From contig JAKAGC010000311.1 of assembly GCA_021817755.1 (NCBI GenBank), positions 1 through 5,654 on the forward strand: DNA of 5,654 bases. Reading direction: 5' to 3'. This DNA comes from Acidobacteriota bacterium. GTDB taxonomy: Bacteria; Acidobacteriota; Aminicenantia; UBA2199. Position 1 is the first letter of the stretch. Every line of letters starts with the position of its first letter. Shown here in pieces: positions 1-5,649 of the stretch. Position numbers and translations under genes: made by a program. The notes under the pieces are model-generated. The model saw only the letters and a program-made list of their open reading frames with translations, did not search any database and was not told where the DNA came from.

Positions 1-159
1 CCTCATCCCGGTATTAATGTCTATCGTCAGAATCAATCTTATGCCAATGGAATTGATAATTATGCATCGTTATTCTCTCCCAATAATAAAGTCGGAACAA
101 ATATCGCTGCTTCTCTTGAATGCGCTCCCCAAAGGTTTCTACTCGATTTAATGGCGTGA
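1..159 (+). CDS. C-terminal end of an unidentified protein (5' end outside window)
   Basis: The first plus-strand frame is open from base 1 to a TGA at 157-159, giving 52 C-terminal residues that end in PQRFLLDLMA. The peptide is rich in Asn, Ser, Tyr and Gly (for example NQSYANGIDNYASLF), then has a short hydrophobic tail. I do not recognise the family and assign no function. Third codon positions are mostly T, C or A, as in the clear genes nearby, which favours this frame. However, a second plus-strand frame and one minus-strand frame are also open over most of the stretch, so coding is likely but not proven. The gene converges with the response regulator, leaving 13 bases between the stops and no visible terminator. 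Confidence 0.45.
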   Translation, partial: PHPGINVYRQNQSYANGIDNYASLFSPNNKVGTNIAASLECAPQRFLLDLMA

Positions 160-172
160 TCTATCCTAAAAT

Positions 173-1501
173 TTAATCCGTCCCGTCGTCTCCCACATCC
201 ATATTGTATTCTTTTAATTTATTTCTCAATGTACGTGAAGAAATTCCTAATATTTCTGCGGCTCTTGATTTATTATTTGATGTTTTTTCAAGTGTTCGTA
301 AAATTAAATCTTTTTCCATCTCAGCTACCGTCATAATATCTGTTGAAGTTGAACTTTCTGAAGGTAGTGAATAGGTTTTAAACGATATATCTTCATCTTT
401 AATTTCAGAATTATCACAGAAAATAGTAGTACGTTGGATTACATTTTGTAATTCCCGTACATTCCCTGGCCACCGGTAACCCATTAGCTTTTCCATTGCT
501 TTTTTTGAAAATTTTAAATCTTGCTTTCCCGATTCGTTTTCATACATTCCAAGGAAATAACCAGCCATAAATTGAATATCTTCCAAACGTTCCCGTAAAG
601 GAGGGATATCGAATTCTACTACGTTCAATCTGAATAATAAATCTTCGCGGAATGTTTTATCTTTAATTTTTTCCTGGATATTCTTATTGGTTAATGAAAT
701 CACCCGTACATCTACCGGGATCGCTTTTTTACCACCCAGACGGTCTACTTCTTTTTCTTGCAGTACTCGAAGGATTTTAGCCTGTAAATGTAAAGGCATA
801 TCTCCTATTTCATCCAGAACCAGGGTTCCTTTATCTGCCAGTTCGAATTTTCCCGGTTTGAATTTTTCTGCTCCCGTAAAAGCCCCTTTTTCATAACCGA
901 ATAATTCACTTTCCAGAAGGTTTTCCGGTATCGCTGCGCAGTTGATTGCAATGTATGGATTTTCATTTCTTGTGCTGTTCCTGTGAATATAGCGTGCCAG
1001 GACTTCTTTACCCGTTCCACTTTCTCCACTTATTAAAATAGGAGCATTGCTTCGAGCTGCTTTTAATGCCCGATCAAGAATTTCCTGTAACCCTCTGTCA
1101 CGTGTTAAAAAGTCCATTGCCGGGTTTCGATTAAAGGATCTAGGAAATACTTTTTCAATCTGTTTTAAGATGATATCTGCCGAAAATGGTTTCAATATAT
1201 AATCTTCTGCACCGTTTTTCATCGCCGTTACTGCATCTTCAATTTTTCCGTATGCCGTTATTACCAGAATTTTTGTTTCAGGGTTTTTGCTTTTAATTTC
1301 AGAAACCAATTGTATCCCGCTTCCATCTGGCATTCGCACATCTGTAATCACCATCGGGTAGTTATAAAAATTAATTTTTTCCTTAGCTTCCAGGAAGGAA
1401 AAGGCGCGGTCAACACTAAAATTTTTCCTTTTCAGTGTTTCAAAAAGGGCGAAATTCATATTCTCATCATCATCGACAATTAATATATCTTTTTGTTCCA
1501 T
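173..1501 (-). CDS. NtrC-family sigma-54-dependent response regulator
   Basis: This 442-residue protein has the full three-domain layout and usual length of NtrC/AtoC/ZraR-type activators. The receiver domain (about 1-120) has the acidic cluster D10-D12, phospho-acceptor D54 in the motif TDVRMPDG, T82 and K104. The AAA+ domain (about 130-365) has Walker A GESGTGKE at 159-166, the sigma-54 contact loop GAFTGA at 206-211, Walker B LVLDE at 227-231, FREDLLFRLNV at 284-294 and sensor II WPGNVREL at 344-351. A Fis-type helix-turn-helix lies at about 409-432 (AAEILGISSRTLRNKL). A phosphorylated oligomer should remodel sigma-54 RNA polymerase at distant promoters. The ATG is set by an in-frame stop 10 bases upstream. 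The only Shine-Dalgarno-like GGAG is 17 bases away, so initiation may be weak. No sensor kinase lies in the window and the target genes are unknown. Confidence 0.96.
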   Translation of the reverse strand: MEQKDILIVDDDENMNFALFETLKRKNFSVDRAFSFLEAKEKINFYNYPMVITDVRMPDGSGIQLVSEIKSKNPETKILVITAYGKIEDAVTAMKNGAEDYILKPFSADIILKQIEKVFPRSFNRNPAMDFLTRDRGLQEILDRALKAARSNAPILISGESGTGKEVLARYIHRNSTRNENPYIAINCAAIPENLLESELFGYEKGAFTGAEKFKPGKFELADKGTLVLDEIGDMPLHLQAKILRVLQEKEVDRLGGKKAIPVDVRVISLTNKNIQEKIKDKTFREDLLFRLNVVEFDIPPLRERLEDIQFMAGYFLGMYENESGKQDLKFSKKAMEKLMGYRWPGNVRELQNVIQRTTIFCDNSEIKDEDISFKTYSLPSESSTSTDIMTVAEMEKDLILRTLEKTSNNKSRAAEILGISSRTLRNKLKEYNMDVGDDGTD

Positions 1502-1575
1502 AGTATTGTTTTATCATACTCCATTCAATTTTTCAACCGTAAAGTCGGATTTATTCCATTAATCCCATATTTTAT

Positions 1576-1581
1576 ATTATA
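1576..1581 (-). promoter_or_regulatory. Possible -10 box for the response regulator gene
   Basis: Read on the minus strand these bases are a perfect TATAAT, about 75 bases upstream of the regulator ATG. The hexamer 17 bases further upstream (AGAAGT) is a poor -35 match, so if this promoter is real it probably needs an activator or has weak basal activity. The region is AT-rich and chance -10 matches are common. Confidence 0.35.
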
Positions 1582-1589
1582 CCTTTCTT

Positions 1590-1600
1590 GTATTGAATAC
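1590..1600. promoter_or_regulatory. Palindrome GTATT-G-AATAC in the divergent promoter region
   Basis: An 11-base palindrome with 5-bp arms around one central base lies just upstream of the minus-strand -10 candidate, between its -10 and -35 positions. It matches 9 of 11 bases of GTATACAATAC at 1705-1715, in the plus-strand promoter. Use as an operator is inference. Confidence 0.3.
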
Positions 1601-1684
1601 TTCTTTATAAGTCGAAATCCATTTAATGATTTTATGATTTAAACCATTTTAATCGTGGAAAACAAGGTGGAAACTATTCAAGAC

Positions 1685-1713
1685 TTGATTTTTAAACCAG
1701 GAATGTATACAAT
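1685..1713 (+). promoter_or_regulatory. Candidate sigma-70-type promoter for the metallo-hydrolase gene
   Basis: TTGATT at 1685-1690 (4 of 6 to TTGACA) and TACAAT at 1708-1713 (5 of 6 to TATAAT) are separated by exactly 17 bases. Transcription would start near 1720, giving a short leader with GGAGG at 1735-1739, six bases before the ATG at 1746. I found no GG-N10-GC sigma-54 element, so the adjacent sigma-54 activator is not evidently the activator of this gene. Confidence 0.5.
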
Positions 1714-1724
1714 ACTTATATTGT
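1709..1724. promoter_or_regulatory. Inverted repeat ACAATA-CTTA-TATTGT over the -10 box
   Basis: A perfect 6-bp inverted repeat with a 4-base spacer covers the candidate -10 box (1708-1713) and the expected transcription start near 1720. A dimeric repressor bound here would block the promoter. The arms are AT-rich, so chance occurrence cannot be excluded. Confidence 0.35.
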
Positions 1725-1745
1725 GAATATTTTTGGAGGCCCATT

Positions 1746-2771
1746 ATGAATATCAAAAAAAATAAATCCATCTGTCACAGCTTATTTCTCCTTGCCTTTA
1801 TGGTACTTTTTGCCGGCATAATGTTTTCTCAGGAGCAACAAGCTAACGTAGTCCAAGTTGTTCCCCATTTATATATTATCGATTCCTTGCCTGGTAGTGG
1901 GAATGTCGCTTTCCTTGTCACCGATGAAGGAGTACTTGTTATCGATTCCGGCGGTTCAATCCAGAGCGGGAAAATTGTTATTCAAAAAATAAAAGAAACC
2001 ACCCAGAAACCAATAAAATATCTTATTTTAACCCATTATCACAGAGATCACACCTCTGGAATTCCTGCATTTCCTGAAGGAATTACCATTGTTGCCCATC
2101 AAAATGTAACCACAAATATCCTTGGTTTTAATAAGAAGAAATTTGATGAGAATACTCAACGCTTATCTCTTGAAGTAGAAAAAGAACGTGCTGAACTATC
2201 CCAATTAAAATCTGTGAATAGTCCTGATATTTCGGTTAAAGAGGAGAAACTTAAAAAAGACGAAGCCCAGCTCCAGGAATATAATAATACCAAATTCATA
2301 GTTCCTACCCAAACTTATCAAAAGGAGAAAACTATCTCTTTCGGTGGCGTAACAGTGCAGTTGATTTATCCCGGAGGTGCTCATACCAATGGAAATTCTC
2401 TTGTATATTTTCCTCAATTGAAAGTAATGCATACCGGGGATTTGTTGTTTAATGGGACGTTGCCTTACATAGATTTTGATGCCGGTTCCAATACTCAAAA
2501 CTGGATTGATTGGATGAAAAAGTTATATACATGGGATCTCGTGAAAATCATACCCGGTCACGGTCCTGTTAGTGATAAAGAGGTATTCAAAAGACAGGAA
2601 GATTATTTAATCCATTTACGTGCTGCTGTAGCAACAGCCATTAAGGAAGGTTTAACTCTCGAAAAGATGCAGGAATCCATTCAATTACCCCAGTACAAAG
2701 AATGGAAAAACTATTCTCGCTTATTAAAGATGAACATCGAAATGGTTTATAAAGAAATGACTGCAAAGTAA
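1746..2771 (+). CDS. Exported metallo-beta-lactamase-fold hydrolase
   Basis: This 341-residue protein starts at an ATG with a strong GGAGG six bases upstream. Residues 1-12 are basic and 13-27 hydrophobic, a signal peptide probably cleaved near S28. There is no lipobox, so a periplasmic or secreted soluble enzyme is expected. The fold's metal ligands are all visible: HYHRDH at 97-102 (H97, H99, D101, H102), H213 in GAHTNGN, D232 in HTGD and H272 in PGHGPV. This is the full dinuclear-zinc set, so the enzyme should be active. Residues about 130-185 form a charged, probably helical insert between the second and third metal motifs. Overall it resembles the broad exported COG0491-type MBL hydrolases. 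The substrate cannot be told from sequence, and beta-lactam cleavage should not be assumed. It is transcribed divergently from the NtrC-type regulator. Confidence 0.92.
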   Translation: MNIKKNKSICHSLFLLAFMVLFAGIMFSQEQQANVVQVVPHLYIIDSLPGSGNVAFLVTDEGVLVIDSGGSIQSGKIVIQKIKETTQKPIKYLILTHYHRDHTSGIPAFPEGITIVAHQNVTTNILGFNKKKFDENTQRLSLEVEKERAELSQLKSVNSPDISVKEEKLKKDEAQLQEYNNTKFIVPTQTYQKEKTISFGGVTVQLIYPGGAHTNGNSLVYFPQLKVMHTGDLLFNGTLPYIDFDAGSNTQNWIDWMKKLYTWDLVKIIPGHGPVSDKEVFKRQEDYLIHLRAAVATAIKEGLTLEKMQESIQLPQYKEWKNYSRLLKMNIEMVYKEMTAK

Positions 2772-2806
2772 TTTGATTAAGTAAAAATATAAAAAATTTT
2801 ATCGGG

Positions 2807-2838
2807 TGTCGGACCCCTTTTATAAAAGGGGTCTGACA
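2807..2838. repeat. 32-base near-perfect palindrome, REP-like hairpin
   Basis: The left arm at 2807-2822 and right arm at 2823-2838 pair across all 16 positions except 2811/2834, a G-T pair that would be a wobble in RNA. The core is GACCCCTTTTATAAAAGGGG followed by TC. It lies 35 bases after the hydrolase stop. From memory, palindromes of the GTC-GACCCC/GGGGTC-GAC type are dispersed in many bacterial genomes and often linked to REP-associated tyrosine transposases, but no such transposase is in this window. No T-tract follows on the plus strand, so it is not a standard intrinsic terminator, though it could protect the 3' end of the hydrolase mRNA. Confidence 0.75.
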
Positions 2839-2844
2839 AAAGTC

Positions 2845-2873
2845 TTGCGAAATAATTCAAAAAGTGATACTAT
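2845..2873 (+). promoter_or_regulatory. Candidate extended -10 promoter of the glycosyltransferase operon
   Basis: TTGCGA at 2845-2850 is spaced 17 bases from TACTAT at 2868-2873, and TGA immediately before the -10 gives an extended -10 element (TGATACTAT). Transcription would start near 2880, about 20 bases before the GTG at 2902. This fits that start and argues against a start within the palindrome. Each hexamer matches consensus at 4 of 6 positions. Confidence 0.4.
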
Positions 2874-2892
2874 TTCTTTTTATATAAAAAAG

Positions 2893-2897
2893 GGTGA
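2893..2897 (+). promoter_or_regulatory. Ribosome binding site deciding the GTG start at 2902
   Basis: GGTGA, within GGGTGA, matches the 3' part of the Shine-Dalgarno consensus and lies four bases before GTG 2902. A competing option is AGGA at 2906-2909, ten bases before an in-frame GTG at 2920. Confidence 0.5.
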
Positions 2898-2901
2898 ACC
2901 A

Positions 2902-3393
2902 GTGCAGGAAAAGCGTATAGTGGAAGAAGAGCTTCGGAGATTGACCGAGCAAATACAAAAACAAAAGGAATCCGTACAGTCAATTCATGGTTTGATAAGA
3001 GAAACTATTGATCATCATTATCCCGTAGATTTATGGGCATTATCCCCACGTGAGCTTGACAATGAAATGGGCGATCGATTGTCTTTTATGAATGATGATA
3101 TCGATACAAGACCCGATCCAGCAGTCGTCTCCTCTCATCGAAAAATTATAGGAAGACCCATCGTATTTATTAAGCGAATGTTTATGAAATTGACTCGTTT
3201 TTATTCCAATGCACTCCTACAGAAACAGCGACATTTTAATGAACAGGTCGTAGCATTTCATCTTGCTTCTTTTATAAGGGCCAGACAAATCGAAAAGCGG
3301 CTTCTCAATATTGAAGAGAAGTTAAAGCAGCTTCATGAGGAACAGGAGCTCCTTGCTGAGAAAATTGAACAGGATTACTATGATGCCCATTGA
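2902..3393 (+). CDS. Small coiled-coil protein of a polysaccharide glycosyltransferase operon
   Basis: The reading frame is open from a GTG at 2806, but those first 32 codons translate the palindrome and a probable promoter. I therefore place the start at GTG 2902, giving 163 residues; GTG 2920 is an alternative. Residues about 3-35 and 125-158 are charged, heptad-like helices rich in Glu, Lys, Gln and Leu. Between them, about 78-118 is a basic, amphipathic segment (SSHRKIIGRPIVFIKRMFMK, then QKQRHFNEQVVAF). From memory, a similar segment (HRPVIGPLIV-KR, then Q--FN--VV-AL) occurs in polysaccharide-cluster glycosyltransferases and methyltransferases. There is no signal peptide or clear transmembrane helix, so a cytoplasmic or membrane-surface location is likely. 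The gene overlaps the next by 14 bases, suggesting translational coupling. Function is unknown; an accessory or scaffold for the downstream transferases is inferred. Confidence 0.75.
   Translation: MQEKRIVEEELRRLTEQIQKQKESVQSIHGLIRETIDHHYPVDLWALSPRELDNEMGDRLSFMNDDIDTRPDPAVVSSHRKIIGRPIVFIKRMFMKLTRFYSNALLQKQRHFNEQVVAFHLASFIRARQIEKRLLNIEEKLKQLHEEQELLAEKIEQDYYDAH
3371..3374 (+). promoter_or_regulatory. Ribosome binding site within the preceding gene, deciding the GT4 start
   Basis: AGGA lies five bases before ATG 3380 and eight before ATG 3383, inside the end of the coiled-coil gene. An upstream in-frame ATG at 3335 would enlarge the overlap to 59 bases and add a basic 15-residue leader, so it is less likely. 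Confidence 0.55.
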
Positions 3394-4678
3394 TTTTAAA
3401 CCACTAAAAATAATTATTACACAGTCAAATCCCAATATTGAGGCAATCAATAAAGAAATCCAACGCCTATCTCTTCAATACGGTATCCAGGGGGCGTTCA
3501 ATGCCCTCCTTCGTTCTCAAGTTGCAATGGGAATCAGGAAACCCACACTTGCAATTTACGATCATACCGGTCATCTCATCGGTGGTGGGCAGAAATATGG
3601 GTTTACAATTGCCTATGCCTTACAGGATATCTTCGACATCACTCTTTTATTAAATAAAGAGGTGACTCATGATCAAATTCGTCAATGGTATCATCTCGAT
3701 CTCGCTTCCTGTAAAATAAAAATCATTCCTCTTCCCTTTTTCGACCAATTTAATACTCTCCATTTTGATCCCGCTCGTGTCACTCATCGAACCCAAAACC
3801 CTTTTCATGCAATTAGTAAAGAATCAGGTAATTATGATTTCTTTATCAACAACAGCATGAATGAAAAGGTATACCCCCTTTCCAATGAATCCATAATGAT
3901 ATGCCATTTTCCTGAACGTAGGCCCAGGGATTATTTTTATTCTGATCGATACACCCATGTTGTTTATAACAGTAAGTATACCGCTCATTGGATACAGCAA
4001 AAATGGAAATTCAAACCCCATAAGCATATTTATCCCCCTGTAGATATGGCCCCCTCCCTCAGTGAAATTACACCCAAGGAAAATCTGATATTATCTGTTG
4101 CTCGTTTCGAGGAAGGTGGAAGTAAGAAGCAACTCGAAATGGTTCAAACCTTTTTAAAAATGAGACGCAGGTTTCCTCAATTATTGGAATCCTGGCAGCT
4201 AGTACTTGCCGGTGGCTCAGCCCATGAGAATGATTATTTAAAACAGATCCGGGATTTAATAGCTAAATCCCAGAATCCCAATATTCAATTGTTAGTCAAT
4301 ATTCCTGGAGATCAACTGAAAGAATTATATCATAGGGCATCCATATTCTGGCATTTATGCGGTCTCGATGCTACCGATCCCGCATTGGTGGAGCATTTCG
4401 GGATGACCATCGTCGAAGCCATGCAAAACCGTCTCGTGCCAATTGTTTTTGATGGTGGTGGCCAGAAGGAAATCGTTGAAGATGATGTCTCCGGTTATAG
4501 GGTTTCCGATACTCCCGGACTCATCCATTATTCCATGAAACTTATTGGTGATGAAATCCTCAGAAATCGTTTGAGCCAGAATGCTTATGAGCGAAGTAAA
4601 TCTTTTACCCGCCAGGTTTTCGAAGATAATGTCAAATTGTTTTTTGTTAAACTTCTTGAAGAATATAAAACCATATAA
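3380..4678 (+). CDS. GT4-type glycosyltransferase (GT-B fold)
   Basis: This protein has 432 residues from ATG 3380 (431 from ATG 3383). It has no signal peptide and should act at the cytoplasmic side of the membrane, moving a sugar from a nucleotide-sugar donor to a growing glycan. An N-terminal helical stretch (about 10-50) precedes the first Rossmann domain, which carries a glycine-rich GGGQKYGF at 68-75. HFPERRPR at 174-181 and YNSKYTAHWI at 196-205 are typical GT4-like linker motifs. The C-terminal donor domain has ILSVARFEEGGSKKQ at 237-251 (basic residues R242, K249, K250 likely contact the donor phosphates) and the family's E-x7-E motif in EHFGMTIVE (E338, E346). GGGQKEIVEDDVSGY (359-373) fits the usual end of the donor pocket. 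It overlaps the coiled-coil gene and sits 20 bases before a GT2 gene. Donor and acceptor sugars cannot be read from the sequence. Confidence 0.93.
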   Translation: MMPIDFKPLKIIITQSNPNIEAINKEIQRLSLQYGIQGAFNALLRSQVAMGIRKPTLAIYDHTGHLIGGGQKYGFTIAYALQDIFDITLLLNKEVTHDQIRQWYHLDLASCKIKIIPLPFFDQFNTLHFDPARVTHRTQNPFHAISKESGNYDFFINNSMNEKVYPLSNESIMICHFPERRPRDYFYSDRYTHVVYNSKYTAHWIQQKWKFKPHKHIYPPVDMAPSLSEITPKENLILSVARFEEGGSKKQLEMVQTFLKMRRRFPQLLESWQLVLAGGSAHENDYLKQIRDLIAKSQNPNIQLLVNIPGDQLKELYHRASIFWHLCGLDATDPALVEHFGMTIVEAMQNRLVPIVFDGGGQKEIVEDDVSGYRVSDTPGLIHYSMKLIGDEILRNRLSQNAYERSKSFTRQVFEDNVKLFFVKLLEEYKTI

Positions 4679-4681
4679 ATT

Positions 4682-4687
4682 AAAGGA
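4682..4687 (+). promoter_or_regulatory. Ribosome binding site of the GT2 gene
   Basis: AAAGGA lies 11 bases before ATG 4699. A nearer ATG at 4691 is only three bases from it and opens a three-codon frame (ATG CAA ATA TGA) whose TGA overlaps the real start as ATGA, so 4699 is the gene start. Confidence 0.55.
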
Positions 4688-4698
4688 ATCATGCAAAT

Positions 4699-5649
4699 AT
4701 GACCAATATCCAGTTTTCGATCGTTATTTTGACAAAAAATTCCATCCCTGTTATTCATAATTTAGTAAATGCTTTATTAAACCAGGAATTCCCCTATCAA
4801 TATGAAGTCATTTTTATGGATAATAGCTCAACAGATGGAACCCCTGATTATTTAAACCAAACCCAATTTGAACATAAAAAAATCTGCCATGTTCCTGAAG
4901 GTCAATTTAGCCATTCCGGGACACGAATGCAAGGTGCCAGGGAAGCAATCGGAAAATATGTCATATTTTTTACTGATGATATTATTCCCATAGGGAATCG
5001 TTTTCTAATTAATCTCGTACAACCCTTACTTCAGGGAAAAGCAGTCGCCACATATGGCGTTTGTCAGGTTAACCCCATTACTCATGATCCAATAGATGCA
5101 TATATTCATAACAACTGGTGGGAAAATCGCTATGAAGTTATCGAACCCATATCCACGTTTTATTGGAATTTATTAACTCCCGAGCAGAAACGGCAGTTAT
5201 GTAATTTTGATAATTGTTCTTCCTCTGTCGTACGTGATGTCCTTCTTTCTGTTGAATTTCCTCCTGTCCCCTATGGCGAGGATATGTTGTTTGCTAAGAG
5301 GTTGATACTTAATAATTATTCTGTCGGTATATCAAAAGAAGCGAAGTTTTATCACTGGCATAAAGTCAGTTTTACTTATTTATTAAAGCGTATGTGTATA
5401 GATCAGCATCTTAGTATACCCGAATTTGGTATCTATTATATCCGAAGAAAACTTGGGGTCGTCAAAGCTATTGTAAAACGTGTTCTTCATCGTACATTCG
5501 TAGCGTTTTTCAAATTGAAAATTCCCTTACATAAAAAATTTTATTGGTCCTTTTATAATGCCAAAACTCTCACCGCAGATTTTATCGGGAAATATATCGG
5601 TGTTCTCGATGAGAACTCCATTAAAGGATTTTCTCCTTTAAATCGGTGA
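4699..5649 (+). CDS. GT2-type glycosyltransferase, rhamnosyltransferase-like
   Basis: This complete 316-residue GT-A-fold protein has the GT2 motifs in order. They are SIVILTKNS (7-15), VIFMDNSSTDGT (37-48), the rhamnosyltransferase-like block GQFSHSGTRMQGA (68-80), the metal-binding FTDDIIP (91-97, D93/D94 as DXD), NCSSSVVRD (172-180) and the acidic GED at 193-195, the probable catalytic base region. FYHWHKVSF (217-225) matches the His-rich stretch common in rhamnosyltransferase-like members. The C-terminal tail, about 249-285, is basic and hydrophobic without a clear transmembrane span, suiting peripheral attachment to the inner membrane. With the GT4 upstream it probably adds successive sugars to a surface polysaccharide repeat. 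Rhamnose as donor is family-based inference. The start is ATG 4699, preceded by AAAGGA, and the TGA is at 5647-5649. Confidence 0.92.
   Translation: MTNIQFSIVILTKNSIPVIHNLVNALLNQEFPYQYEVIFMDNSSTDGTPDYLNQTQFEHKKICHVPEGQFSHSGTRMQGAREAIGKYVIFFTDDIIPIGNRFLINLVQPLLQGKAVATYGVCQVNPITHDPIDAYIHNNWWENRYEVIEPISTFYWNLLTPEQKRQLCNFDNCSSSVVRDVLLSVEFPPVPYGEDMLFAKRLILNNYSVGISKEAKFYHWHKVSFTYLLKRMCIDQHLSIPEFGIYYIRRKLGVVKAIVKRVLHRTFVAFFKLKIPLHKKFYWSFYNAKTLTADFIGKYIGVLDENSIKGFSPLNR
5621..5641 (+). other. Hairpin TTAAAGGA/TCCTTTAA at the 3' end of the GT2 gene
   Basis: Perfect 8-base arms (5621-5628 and 5634-5641) flank a 5-base loop inside the last codons of the GT2 gene. The left arm contains a Shine-Dalgarno-like AAAGGA, and a GTG at 5646-5648 overlaps the stop. 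No U-tract follows in the visible five bases, so this is not shown to be a terminator. A role in controlling a next gene is speculative. Confidence 0.3.

Noticed and set aside
687..896. Plus-strand open frame of 69 codons within the response regulator gene
   Set aside because: It is antisense to the conserved AAA+ domain and its peptide resembles no domain I know.
805..1029. Minus-strand open frame of 74 codons in another frame of the regulator gene
   Set aside because: It is an out-of-frame shadow of the Walker A to GAFTGA region.
1502..1745. Sigma-54 promoter in the divergent intergenic region
   Set aside because: I checked several GG dinucleotides on both strands for GC at the 10-base spacing and found none.
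1746..1835. Lipoprotein signal on the hydrolase
   Set aside because: The only early cysteine (C10) lies before the hydrophobic core, so there is no lipobox.
2205..2498. Minus-strand open frame of 97 codons within the hydrolase gene
   Set aside because: It is antisense to a gene with complete metal-binding motifs and shows no domain signature of its own.
1746..2771. Antibiotic-resistance beta-lactamase
   Set aside because: The metal ligands are general to the fold and nothing specific to true B1, B2 or B3 enzymes was recognised.
2807..2838. Intrinsic terminator for the hydrolase gene
   Set aside because: The stem is strong but the plus strand continues with AAAAGTC, not a T-tract. On the minus strand the T-run is about ten bases away from the stem.
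3438..4027. Short open frames on both strands inside the GT4 gene (3438-3653 plus, 3824-4027 minus)
   Set aside because: Both overlap well-supported coding sequence and contain no recognisable motif.
4355..4696. Minus-strand open frame of 113 codons opposite the GT4 gene
   Set aside because: It is the complement of the E-x7-E donor domain; the plus strand carries the conserved motifs.
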